Assembly (NCBI GenBank): GCA_017632695.1
Contig: JAGBQS010000267.1
Span: 1 to 10,963 of the forward strand
Length of the DNA: 10,963 bases
Direction of reading: 5' to 3'
Source of the DNA: Bacteroidales bacterium
GTDB lineage: Bacteria > Bacteroidota > Bacteroidia > Bacteroidales > UBA3663
The notes below the pieces were generated by a model. That model did no database searches. It had not been told where the DNA came from and saw nothing but the letters and a program-made list of their open reading frames with translations. Each line of letters starts with the position of its first letter. The stretch's first letter is position 1. This document shows, one piece after another, positions 1 through 6,479 of the stretch. A program made the translations under genes and the position numbers.

Positions 1-2
1 GA

Positions 3-1394
3 AATGTGATTTTCAAGTCGCAGAACCCGTACGAAGGCTGGAGTGATCCGATTTCTGTGCCTGAGGTACATGGAATCGATCCTTCTATGCTGTTCGATGC
101 CGACGGAAAGTGCTATATCGTGAACAACGATGAGCCTGCCTATCCGGCCGAATATCCCGGACACCGTGCCAGTTGGGGCCGTGAGTTCGATCTGAAGACC
201 GAAAAGGTTTGCGGCGAACCGGTAGTGCTGATCGACAAGGGCATACGTCCGGCCGAGAATCCTATCTGGATCGAGGGTCCGCACCTCTATCACTTCAATC
301 AGACACTGTACGGGCGTAACTATAACCAGTATTATCTGATGGATGCCGAGGGAGGTACAGGCGATTGGCACTCGGAGGTGGTTCTGGCTGGTAACAGACC
401 GCTTGGCAAGTTTACCCCAAGCCAGCAGAACCCGATTCTGACGCAGCGTACCCAGCCGCATGACCGTCCGAATGCAGTTTCCTGTGCAGGTCATGCTGAT
501 CTGGTGAACATCAGCGATAATCCTGCCATCGAAGATAATGAATGGTGGAGCGTTTTCCTGGCTTGTACTACCTACGACGGTGATCAGTTATACAACACCG
601 GACGCAGTACCTTCCTGTTGCCTGCCACATGGGTGCGCGACCGCGTAAATAACGGTATCCAGCCGCTTATTCTGCATCCGGATTCTATTATTCCCACGGT
701 TTGTCCCAAGAGCCGCTGGCAAATGGAAGTCGCCGACCGGACTGCAGGCAATCCCGTTGTCCGTACGGGAAGCTTGGCCGACGATCGGAATCTTCTGACA
801 GGCAACGGTTCGTACCGCGATAACTTTGAGAGCAAGGATCTCTATCCGCTTTGGTTTACCCTGCGCACACCTCAGCCTGATCAGCGCGTAGAAGGCCGTC
901 TGGCAAAATGGTGTAACCTGATTGCCGGTTGCCTGCAACTTGACCCACGCCCGGAAAAACTGAGCGGGATGGGTCAGCCGTCACTGCTTTGCCGTTGGGT
1001 GAAGCATAGCACTTATCAGGTTCAGACCCGTATGCTTTTCACGCCGAAGGAGCCGAATGCCTTGGCTGGCCTGACGCTGTTCCAGAGCGAAATAGCACAC
1101 TTTATTCTGGGCAAGCGTCTCACGGAAGATGACCGGTTGGAGGTTGTCCTTATCCGTTCCGACAAAGATGCCTCGGATGTGGTTGTCGTAACCCGGAAGA
1201 TTGATTCTTCAGATAACTACAAGGCGATTGATCTGCGCGCTGAAGTCGATCAGCATTCCGTCAGCTTCAGTTTCTCGTTGGATGAGGGAAAGACCTTCCA
1301 GAACCTTGGAGAAGCGCAGAATGCCGATATTCTGACTACCAACTATGCCGGTGGATTTACGGGCAGTGTTGTCGGATTGTGTGCTGTGAAATAG
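3..1394 (+). CDS. GH43 family glycosidase (beta-xylosidase/arabinofuranosidase type), 5'-truncated
   Basis: The reading frame is open from the first complete codon, so the true start and the N-terminal part, including the expected catalytic-base Asp, lie upstream of the window. Visible GH43 hallmarks are GIDPS, with the pKa-modulating Asp at 78-80, and WIEGPHLY, with the general-acid Glu at 273-275. A GHADLV motif and a GRSTFLLPATW segment close the five-bladed beta-propeller. From about base 800 onward a beta-sandwich follows, resembling the concanavalin A-like C-terminal domain of GH43 beta-xylosidases (GH43_C2 type). Known relatives release xylose or arabinose from xylo-oligosaccharides; which sugar this one prefers cannot be read here. 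The GH30 gene starts 55 bp downstream on the same strand with no terminator between, so the two are probably co-transcribed. Cellular location is unknown because the signal-peptide region is missing. The family is confident; the subfamily is not. Confidence 0.9.
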   Translation, partial: NVIFKSQNPYEGWSDPISVPEVHGIDPSMLFDADGKCYIVNNDEPAYPAEYPGHRASWGREFDLKTEKVCGEPVVLIDKGIRPAENPIWIEGPHLYHFNQTLYGRNYNQYYLMDAEGGTGDWHSEVVLAGNRPLGKFTPSQQNPILTQRTQPHDRPNAVSCAGHADLVNISDNPAIEDNEWWSVFLACTTYDGDQLYNTGRSTFLLPATWVRDRVNNGIQPLILHPDSIIPTVCPKSRWQMEVADRTAGNPVVRTGSLADDRNLLTGNGSYRDNFESKDLYPLWFTLRTPQPDQRVEGRLAKWCNLIAGCLQLDPRPEKLSGMGQPSLLCRWVKHSTYQVQTRMLFTPKEPNALAGLTLFQSEIAHFILGKRLTEDDRLEVVLIRSDKDASDVVVVTRKIDSSDNYKAIDLRAEVDQHSVSFSFSLDEGKTFQNLGEAQNADILTTNYAGGFTGSVVGLCAVK

Positions 1395-1449
1395 ACAAGA
1401 TGTTATGCCTGATTGAGGCGCTGATTCTTAATTATATAAATAATAGTAT

Positions 1450-3489
1450 ATGAATAACAAGTTCCTTACTTCCGTATTGTTGCTCGCAGGACTGGCTGCA
1501 TCTGCTGTTTCGGCCAAGACTGCCAGGCTGCATATCGATGGAAGCCGGAAATGCCAGACGGTGACAGGCTTCGGCGGTTTCGCCTTCGCTGCCACCTGGG
1601 GCGATAACCTGACTGACGAGTCCACCAAAGCCCTTTTCGGATGCGATAATACGAACAAGACCTTGGGCCTGAACATCCTGCGTGCCCGTATCTCTCCGGA
1701 CAGTGTTGCTTCGTTGGGTTCCGACATTTGGGCTACCACCATCAATCGGATGAGGGTTGCCCGCCAGAGCACGGAAGCAAGCGGACGCCGTCACCTGAGT
1801 TTTGCTTCGGCGTGGACCCCTCCCGGACGGTTTACGTCCAACGGACAGAACGTCAAGGGACATATCCTCGAATCGAAGTTCGGTGATTATGCCGATTTCC
1901 TGAACTGCTTCATCAGCCGTTGCGAACGCGGCGGTACGGATGTGGACTATATATCGTTGCAGAACGAACCCGACTGGGAACCGGATTACGAGGGATGCGT
2001 CTGGCCGGCCAAGTCGTTCATCAGCTTCTACAGCAACTACGCCTCAAGTGTGAACCGTCCGCTCATCGGTCCCGAATATCTGGGCTTCTCCCGCAACCTG
2101 ACTGACTCCATCCTGAACAGTGCTTCGGCCATGAGGGGGCTGGCCATCGTGGCAGGCCATATTTACGGAAGCGGAAACTTCGATTATCCGCTCATCCGGC
2201 AGAAGGGTAAGGAGAAATGGATGACCGAGTTCCTGGTCAATGCCGAGGATATGGGCTACGAGAGTACCCATAATTATAATTGGGACGATGCCATCTACTT
2301 CGGCCGTGTGGTAAACACCTCCATGCTGGCGAACTTCAATGCCTGGGTACACTATGCCCTGAAGGCATCCTATGGCCTGGTGGGCGACGGTACCAACGGT
2401 ACAACTAACAATGCTATCACCAAGCGCGGCTATGTGATGGCGCACTTTGCCAAATACGTAACCGGTACCACCCGTCTGCATACGGTGCTCTCCGATCCGG
2501 ACTATTCCGGTTTGTCGGCTTCGGCCTACCTGACTCCCGGAGGTGATACCTGCGTGGTTGTGATGCTGAATCCTACGGCTTCAAGCATCGATGTGGAGTA
2601 TTCGCTGCCGTTTATGAGCAAGGGCGGACGCCGTATCCGCACTTATGCAAGCGGCAACCTCGTGCAGACCAACCTGACGTTCGATGAGTCAGCCGAACCT
2701 TCTGTTACCTGTCCTCCCAAGAGTGTCTGCACCTATCTGTTCATTAAGAGCAATGAACGTACAGAACCGCAGGAACCTGTACATCAGCCCTTGTGGGCCG
2801 ACAGTCTGCAGAACTACAACGGTCAGTGCGTGCACCCCGACGGATGGAAGGTGACAGTGAATGGAAGTGTCCGGACTTCGAACAACTATAACAGTTTCTG
2901 GAACAGTTCGCAGACGCGTCTCATGCCCTATACCCCCGAGAGCCCCATTCCGGCAGGTATTCTGCTGCACGCTACGTCGTCAGGCAAACCCGGACAGGCC
3001 AACTACGGCAGCCTGAGCAACCATCGCCTGTATCTGCAGCCTGGCAACTACCGCATGATCTGGCACGGTGTCGGCTACAACGGTCCGCAAAAACTTTACA
3101 CCTTCATTACTAAGGCCGGTAGCACGGCTTCCATTGCCTATCATAGCGGCGTGGAGGCTAAAGCCGATGTGCAGAGCAGCTGGGGATCGGGCCGGGATTG
3201 TCTGGATGCCGTTGCCGATACGCTCGACTTTACCATTGCTACGGCCGGTAACTACGAACTGAACTTCCGCGTAACTTACTACGCCGATAATGCCGTCAAC
3301 GGCGAATGTATGGCTGTTGTAGGCGGCATCACCATCGATGAGGCTCCTGTTGCCGATGACATCGAGCAGATTGCTGCCGATAGGAACCCGTCCGATGAGG
3401 GTGTTTATAATCTGTGGGGACAGCGCGTTGACCCGGAGTCATCGCATGCCATCCGCATCCGCCAGGGACGAATATTTTTGACACGATAA
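1450..3489 (+). CDS. Secreted GH30 xylanase-like glycoside hydrolase with unassigned C-terminal module
   Basis: 679 aa. Residues 1-22 form a signal peptide, probably cut after VSA. The GH30 (beta/alpha)8 domain plus its side beta-domain covers about 25-435. The acid/base is Glu173 in SLQNEPD and the nucleophile is Glu260 in WMTE; GHIYG and KRGYVMAHFAKYV also match subfamily 8 glucuronoxylanases. Those enzymes cleave xylan next to methylglucuronate and bind it with an Arg in a YIRRSYG-like motif. Here the equivalent stretch is YALKASYG (302-309), so the Arg is absent and glucuronate dependence is doubtful. After a polar, Pro/Glu-rich linker (about 437-452) comes a beta-rich module (about 453-630) that I do not recognise; it may be a galactose-binding-like or carbohydrate-binding domain. 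The last 30 residues (VYNLWGQRV...) resemble degenerate C-terminal tails of secreted Bacteroidales proteins. GH30 identity is firm; exact specificity is inferred. Confidence 0.9.
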   Translation: MNNKFLTSVLLLAGLAASAVSAKTARLHIDGSRKCQTVTGFGGFAFAATWGDNLTDESTKALFGCDNTNKTLGLNILRARISPDSVASLGSDIWATTINRMRVARQSTEASGRRHLSFASAWTPPGRFTSNGQNVKGHILESKFGDYADFLNCFISRCERGGTDVDYISLQNEPDWEPDYEGCVWPAKSFISFYSNYASSVNRPLIGPEYLGFSRNLTDSILNSASAMRGLAIVAGHIYGSGNFDYPLIRQKGKEKWMTEFLVNAEDMGYESTHNYNWDDAIYFGRVVNTSMLANFNAWVHYALKASYGLVGDGTNGTTNNAITKRGYVMAHFAKYVTGTTRLHTVLSDPDYSGLSASAYLTPGGDTCVVVMLNPTASSIDVEYSLPFMSKGGRRIRTYASGNLVQTNLTFDESAEPSVTCPPKSVCTYLFIKSNERTEPQEPVHQPLWADSLQNYNGQCVHPDGWKVTVNGSVRTSNNYNSFWNSSQTRLMPYTPESPIPAGILLHATSSGKPGQANYGSLSNHRLYLQPGNYRMIWHGVGYNGPQKLYTFITKAGSTASIAYHSGVEAKADVQSSWGSGRDCLDAVADTLDFTIATAGNYELNFRVTYYADNAVNGECMAVVGGITIDEAPVADDIEQIAADRNPSDEGVYNLWGQRVDPESSHAIRIRQGRIFLTR

Positions 3490-3641
3490 ATTTGTTAGTA
3501 ATAAAGTTGGATTCAGCGCTTTTTTTCGCCATAGCATGAAGCGGACTTTCTGTATATGGCTAAACGAAAATGTTAGTGATTTTTAAGTTAGAATAAGTAA
3601 TTGTTTTTTCAAGATTTACTCAATTCGGTTATGAGTAAGAG

Positions 3642-3681
3642 AACCCCGCGGACCGTGATGGTTAGTGGGGTTTGTTTTTTT
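3642..3681 (+). terminator. Rho-independent terminator after the GH43-GH30 operon
   Basis: AACCCC (3642-3647) pairs with GGGGTT (3667-3672). Inside it, GACC/GGTT around the loop GTGAT continues the stem after a small internal loop. A T-rich tract (TTTGTTTTTTT) runs to 3681. It lies about 150 bp after the GH30 stop, and nothing coding lies between, so it most likely ends that operon. Confidence 0.75.
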
Positions 3682-3955
3682 GCTTTCCCGAAAGCTGAGG
3701 AAAGGGGGTGTTACTTTCTCAAAAGTAAGGAAAGGACAAGGATTTCCCAACCCTTGACTCGGTTGCGCTTTCCGAAGCGCAGGAAAGGCTCCACTACTTT
3801 TTATCAAAAAAATGTTCCGAGCTCTGCTCGCGCGAAACGAAGCTTGAGCAATCGTGGAGCCCCATCAAAGTGGGAAACTTTGTCCAATCAAAGTGGAATA
3901 CTTTGTCCCATCAAAGAGGAATACTTTGTTCTTTGCTTACTTTAAAGAAAGTAAG
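3682..3955. repeat. Composite element made of consecutive small hairpins
   Basis: The following perfect inverted repeats occur in a row. GCTTT-cccg-AAAGC (3682-3695). TTACTTT-ctca-AAAGTAA (3711-3728). GCGCTT-tccg-AAGCGC (3765-3780). GGCTCCAC (3787-3794) with GTGGAGCC (3854-3861), enclosing TGCTC/GAGCA (3825-3829 and 3846-3850). Three CAAAG...CTTTG hairpins (3866-3928). CTTACTTT-aaag-AAAGTAAG (3936-3955). The TTACTTT/AAAGTAA hairpin occurs near both ends, as if bounding the element. The segment resembles a multi-copy intergenic repeat of the REP/BIME kind; copy number in the genome cannot be seen from here. Confidence 0.7.
3866..3934 (+). repeat. Three tandem 23-bp imperfect repeats, each a hairpin
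   Basis: Units start at 3866, 3889 and 3912, an exact 23-bp period. Each contains CAAAG(T/A)-5 nt-ACTTTG followed by GTCC or GTTC. The first two have perfect 6-bp stems with loops GGGAA and GGAAT. The third keeps loop GGAAT but has one A/A mismatch at the stem top. Confidence 0.8.
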
Positions 3956-4024
3956 ACTTTATGCAAAAAACATCTTCCTATATGCATTTTTCTGTTGCTT
4001 AATGACAGGCTTTTGACTGCTTAA

Positions 4025-4124
4025 AAAAGCCCTTTTTGCCGCCGCACCTGAGAAAATTTGTTGCCACACCTGAGAAAAAGTTTTTCCACGTCTGGCGGCA
4101 AAAACGGGTCTTCCAGGGGCTTTT
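4025..4124. repeat. Nested inverted repeat containing 22-bp direct repeats
   Basis: The outer arms AAAAGCCC (4025-4032) and GGGCTTTT (4117-4124) enclose inner arms TTTTTGCCGCC (4033-4043) and GGCGGCAAAAA (4094-4104); all are perfect matches. Between the inner arms, GCCGCACCTGAGAAAA (4041-4056) is repeated with one change at 4063-4078. A degenerate third copy (CCACGTCTG, 4086-4094) keeps the same 22-bp spacing. A transcript would fold into a long GC-tipped hairpin; on the plus strand the outer arm ends in TTTTGT, but this is not a classic terminator. Confidence 0.75.
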
Positions 4125-4280
4125 GTGACTCTTTTTATTGCAATGTATAGTTATGCATCTTTTTTGTATATTCATTTTGCGGGACTTTTACTAACAGTCA
4201 GGAAACAGTTGTAAGCGATGCTGGAGAGTGGCATAGTTTTTCTGATTGTATGTCTTCTATCTTGTCTTGGAAGACACGCC

Positions 4281-4470
4281 ACTTATTCACTTATTCACTT
4301 ATTCAACTGGACAGGAAGTTTTTTAAAAATCTTACATATTGTAATTTATTATTATAATAAAAAATTTTAAACAGAGAAAAATACTATAGTATTCAAAGGG
4401 GAAGAAAACAAGCAGAACCGGAGTTTAAAAACCTTCCTGTCCAGTTGAATAAGTGAATAAGTGAATAAGT
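4281..4470. repeat. 47-bp inverted repeat with 96-bp AT-rich spacer (MITE-like)
   Basis: Left arm 4281-4327 and right arm 4424-4470 are reverse complements at 46 of 47 positions; the one mismatch is at 4319/4432. Each arm starts with three tandem copies of the octamer ACTTATTC, followed by AACTGGACAGGAAG and an A/T run. The right side carries a fourth, degenerate octamer (4471-4478), after which GGC could still pair with GCC at 4278-4280. The spacer is very AT-rich and contains the perfect 12-bp palindrome ATACTATAGTAT (4381-4392). There is no ORF inside. The size and the terminal inverted repeats suggest a miniature inverted-repeat element or a very large RNA hairpin; no target-site duplication is obvious. 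Confidence 0.8.
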
Positions 4471-4592
4471 TAATAAGGCGAGACGAGCATCAGCATTGTG
4501 CTTTCAGACGTTTCCAAAATGGGTTTTGATACTTTGTTGCGAAGTTCAACGTCGAGACACAACCTTTATTTCGTAAAAAAAATATCCCGATT

Positions 4593-4624
4593 TTTGGATA
4601 CATGGAGAAAAATAACTATCTTTG
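4593..4624 (+). promoter_or_regulatory. Bacteroidetes-type promoter of the C1 peptidase gene
   Basis: TTTG (4593-4596), a 20-nt spacer, and TATCTTTG (4617-4624) match the known primary sigma-factor consensus of Bacteroidetes (TTTG about 19-21 nt TAnnTTTG). Transcription would start near 4630, downstream of the ATG at 4602, which decides in favour of the ATG at 4662 as translation start. Confidence 0.8.
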
Positions 4625-4661
4625 CATCGAGAATGAAATTACAACGAAAAAAACAAAGGCC

Positions 4662-5771
4662 ATGAGACTGTTATTATTGTTAATCGCGGTACTGATAACA
4701 TCAGTGGTGTCGGCACAGGAGAATCTGCAGAAGAGTGCAATCTCTACCTCGGAACAGAAGACCTTCACTGTATTGAAGGAGAATCCGATAACCAATGTGA
4801 AGAACCAATGGCGGAGCGGCACCTGCTGGGATTATGCCACGTTGGGTTATTTAGAGAGCGAGATACTGAGGAAAACCGGTCGGACTTACGACCTGTGCGA
4901 AATGTTTGTGGTGAACAAAGACTATATGGACTGTGCCACACATTATGTGCGGATGCACGGATACAGTCAGATTTCGGAGGGCGGTTCGTGCGACGATGTG
5001 CTCGACGTGATACGCCGATACGGCATCTGCCCGGAGAATGCCATGCCGGCACCGGGTTCGCTGACGGGCGACTCGCTGGCTAATTTCAAGGTGTTCTTTC
5101 CCGAACTGGAGCGCATGGTGAGCGGTATCGTGCGCAAAGATGCCAATCATCCCTTGACCCATTGGCAGGACAGCGTTCAGGCACTGATTGAGAAATATGT
5201 CGGACGTTGTCCCGAAACATTTGTTTACGAGGGCCGGACCTATACACCGATGTCGTTTGCCAAGAGTTTGGGCCTGAATCCGGATGACTATGTAAGCCTG
5301 ACAAGCTATACCCACCATCCTTTTAACAGCTGGTTTGTCCTGGAAGCTCCGTATAAATGGAGGCTGAAACCCAGTTACAACATCCCGATCGGTCAGTTGA
5401 TGCAGGTGCTGGACAGAGCCTTGGATGCCGGATATACGGTAGCATGGGGCGCTGATGTGACAGGGAATTTTACCCGGACGGGTCTGGCTATGCTGCCCGA
5501 CAGCATTGTGCCGTCGCAGCAGCTGCGCCAGCAGCAGTGGGACGACTGGCGCTTCACTTACGATCATGTGATGCTCATTTACGGTAAGGCCGTCGATGAG
5601 CAGGGTAAACCTTATTATATGGTGAAGAACTCGTGGGGCAGGAGCGGTATGTATCAGGGCATCTGGTATATGTCGGCCGACTATATTGCCTTAAATACCA
5701 CATATCTGTTTTTGAACCGGCATGCCTTGCCGAAGAAGCTGAGAAAGGCGCTTCAGAACGAATGCAGGTAG
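4662..5771 (+). CDS. Secreted C1-family (bleomycin-hydrolase-like) cysteine peptidase
   Basis: 369 aa from the ATG at 4662. An upstream in-frame ATG at 4602 would add 20 polar residues ahead of the signal peptide, and the promoter lies across it, so I reject it. The signal peptide MRLLLLLIAVLITSVVSA is probably cut before Gln19, giving a periplasmic or exported protein. Papain-fold residues are visible: oxyanion Gln49 and nucleophile Cys55 in NQWRSGTCWDYA, His302 in YDHVMLIYG, and Asn323 in VKNSWG. This matches the C1B/PepC-like peptidases common in Bacteroidetes (family motif roughly NQxRSSTCW...DHxMxIYG...KNSWG). The segment before the His (about residues 278-300) seems short compared with relatives I remember. 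The substrate is unknown. It has its own promoter and ends inside the convergent YwqG-like gene, sharing 19 bp. It has no obvious tie to xylan use. Confidence 0.88.
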   Translation: MRLLLLLIAVLITSVVSAQENLQKSAISTSEQKTFTVLKENPITNVKNQWRSGTCWDYATLGYLESEILRKTGRTYDLCEMFVVNKDYMDCATHYVRMHGYSQISEGGSCDDVLDVIRRYGICPENAMPAPGSLTGDSLANFKVFFPELERMVSGIVRKDANHPLTHWQDSVQALIEKYVGRCPETFVYEGRTYTPMSFAKSLGLNPDDYVSLTSYTHHPFNSWFVLEAPYKWRLKPSYNIPIGQLMQVLDRALDAGYTVAWGADVTGNFTRTGLAMLPDSIVPSQQLRQQQWDDWRFTYDHVMLIYGKAVDEQGKPYYMVKNSWGRSGMYQGIWYMSADYIALNTTYLFLNRHALPKKLRKALQNECR

Positions 5772-6382
5772 GCAACGGTGCGCTCAAACCGGCGTTGTTT
5801 CAGATCTTCGGCCGAAAGCAGGAAAGATAGCATGCCGCTGTCGAAAAACCGAAGATTCCATTTGTCTTCTTCGTCCATCTGAAACAGGCTGACATGCGCA
5901 GGATACTGCTCGCGTACTTCGTCGAAAAACGGCAGCCCGAGCAGCTTGAATCCGTCGGAGGCAGGGTTGCATGCGGTAAAGGTGATGGCTTCTGGCGGCA
6001 GACCTAAGGTATTGCCCTGTTCGTCCACCAGACTGTGCGTATGCAGTCCTTCGCCCGTGGGGGTATAAAGAACGCGGATTGCGGATGCCGGCCACTCGCC
6101 CATGCCCGGCGAATCGTACCCGTCGGCGCCCAGATAATAATCCACTTCGGCAAAGAAGTACAACATGCCGCTATGAGGCAGCAGTCCTTCGGTGTCGAAG
6201 GGAATGAGATCCTCGCATCTGATCTGGCAGATGAAGGTGAGCGGATTTCTGTATGTTTCGTCATCTTCCGCAATTTCCGATTCCGGATAACTGAGTGTGT
6301 CCGGCAGATCGGGACAACCCCACATTTTGGATTGTCCGGTCAGATTACGGTCGGTCTGGGTAAACAGCAGGCGGATAGGCAC
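5753..6382 (-). CDS. YwqG-like (DUF1963) protein
   Basis: 209 aa, cytoplasmic by appearance (no signal peptide or membrane segment). The start is GTG at 6382; an in-frame TAA lies two codons upstream, so no longer start is possible in this frame. Family features are the opening QSKMWGCPDLPDTLSYP, then LTFICQI, GMLYFF, RVLYTP, a LLGLPFF...QYP stretch and the closing LFQMDEED...LRFFDSGMLSFLLSAEDL. These follow the order in Bacillus YwqG and other DUF1963 proteins, whose biochemical role is not established. Members are often 250 aa or more, so this one has a short N-terminus, beginning almost directly at the conserved core. It is convergent with the peptidase gene (19-bp overlap of 3' ends). A -7-like box on its strand lies about 90 bp upstream. 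The family call is fairly sure; no function is claimed. Confidence 0.75.
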   Translation of the reverse strand: MPIRLLFTQTDRNLTGQSKMWGCPDLPDTLSYPESEIAEDDETYRNPLTFICQIRCEDLIPFDTEGLLPHSGMLYFFAEVDYYLGADGYDSPGMGEWPASAIRVLYTPTGEGLHTHSLVDEQGNTLGLPPEAITFTACNPASDGFKLLGLPFFDEVREQYPAHVSLFQMDEEDKWNLRFFDSGMLSFLLSAEDLKQRRFERTVAYLHSF

Positions 6383-6400
6383 GGCTTAAAAATGTTTGCC

Positions 6401-6430
6401 AACTTCCGGCATGCAAGGCTTGCGGAAGTT
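6401..6430 (-). promoter_or_regulatory. Hairpin in the leader of the YwqG-like gene
   Basis: AACTTCCG (6401-6408) and CGGAAGTT (6423-6430) are perfect inverted repeats around a GC-rich centre that can pair further. On the minus strand it would sit in the 5' leader about 20 nt before the GTG start and be followed, after GGCAAAC, by a short T-run. It could affect translation or act as a weak attenuator. Confidence 0.45.
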
Positions 6431-6471
6431 GAAGAATAATAAAAATGGTTCCCGATGAAGGAATGCCTTGG

Positions 6472-6479
6472 CAAAGATA
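6472..6479 (-). promoter_or_regulatory. Candidate -7 box for the YwqG-like gene
   Basis: Read on the minus strand this is TATCTTTG, a perfect Bacteroidetes -7 element. No good TTTG is found at the expected 19-21 nt upstream (only a TTTC-like stretch), so it is a candidate only. It implies a leader of roughly 80 nt. Confidence 0.45.

Larger units (their letters stand above)
3490..4592. other. Long intergenic region rich in palindromic repeats, no credible gene
   Basis: About 1.1 kb between the GH30 stop and the peptidase promoter. It holds the operon terminator and three distinct inverted-repeat modules, listed separately (3682-3955, 4025-4124, 4281-4470). The rest is AT-rich. I found no tRNA or rRNA signature, no protein with recognisable features, and no clear TTTG-N20-TAnnTTTG promoter until 4593. 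The density of repeats suggests an accumulation site for intergenic repeat families or small non-autonomous elements rather than a decayed gene. Confidence 0.7.

Noticed and set aside
1395..1449. Promoter or terminator between GH43 and GH30
   Set aside because: Only a 4-bp stem (GCCT/AGGC) and AT-rich leader are present; no TAnnTTTG box.
3866..3934. CRISPR array
   Set aside because: There are only three imperfect units, contiguous without unique spacers, and no cas genes nearby.
3601..3945. 114-codon plus-strand open frame in the repeat region
   Set aside because: It runs through the terminator and the hairpin chain; the protein is low-complexity, has no domain-like pattern, and its codons are explained by repeats.
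4602..4661. Upstream ATG giving the peptidase 20 extra residues
   Set aside because: The extension is polar, precedes a complete signal peptide and overlaps the promoter.
4851..5567. Antisense open frame (238 codons) under the peptidase
   Set aside because: The peptidase catalytic Cys, His and Asn lie in the sense frame, and no promoter or domain supports the antisense one.
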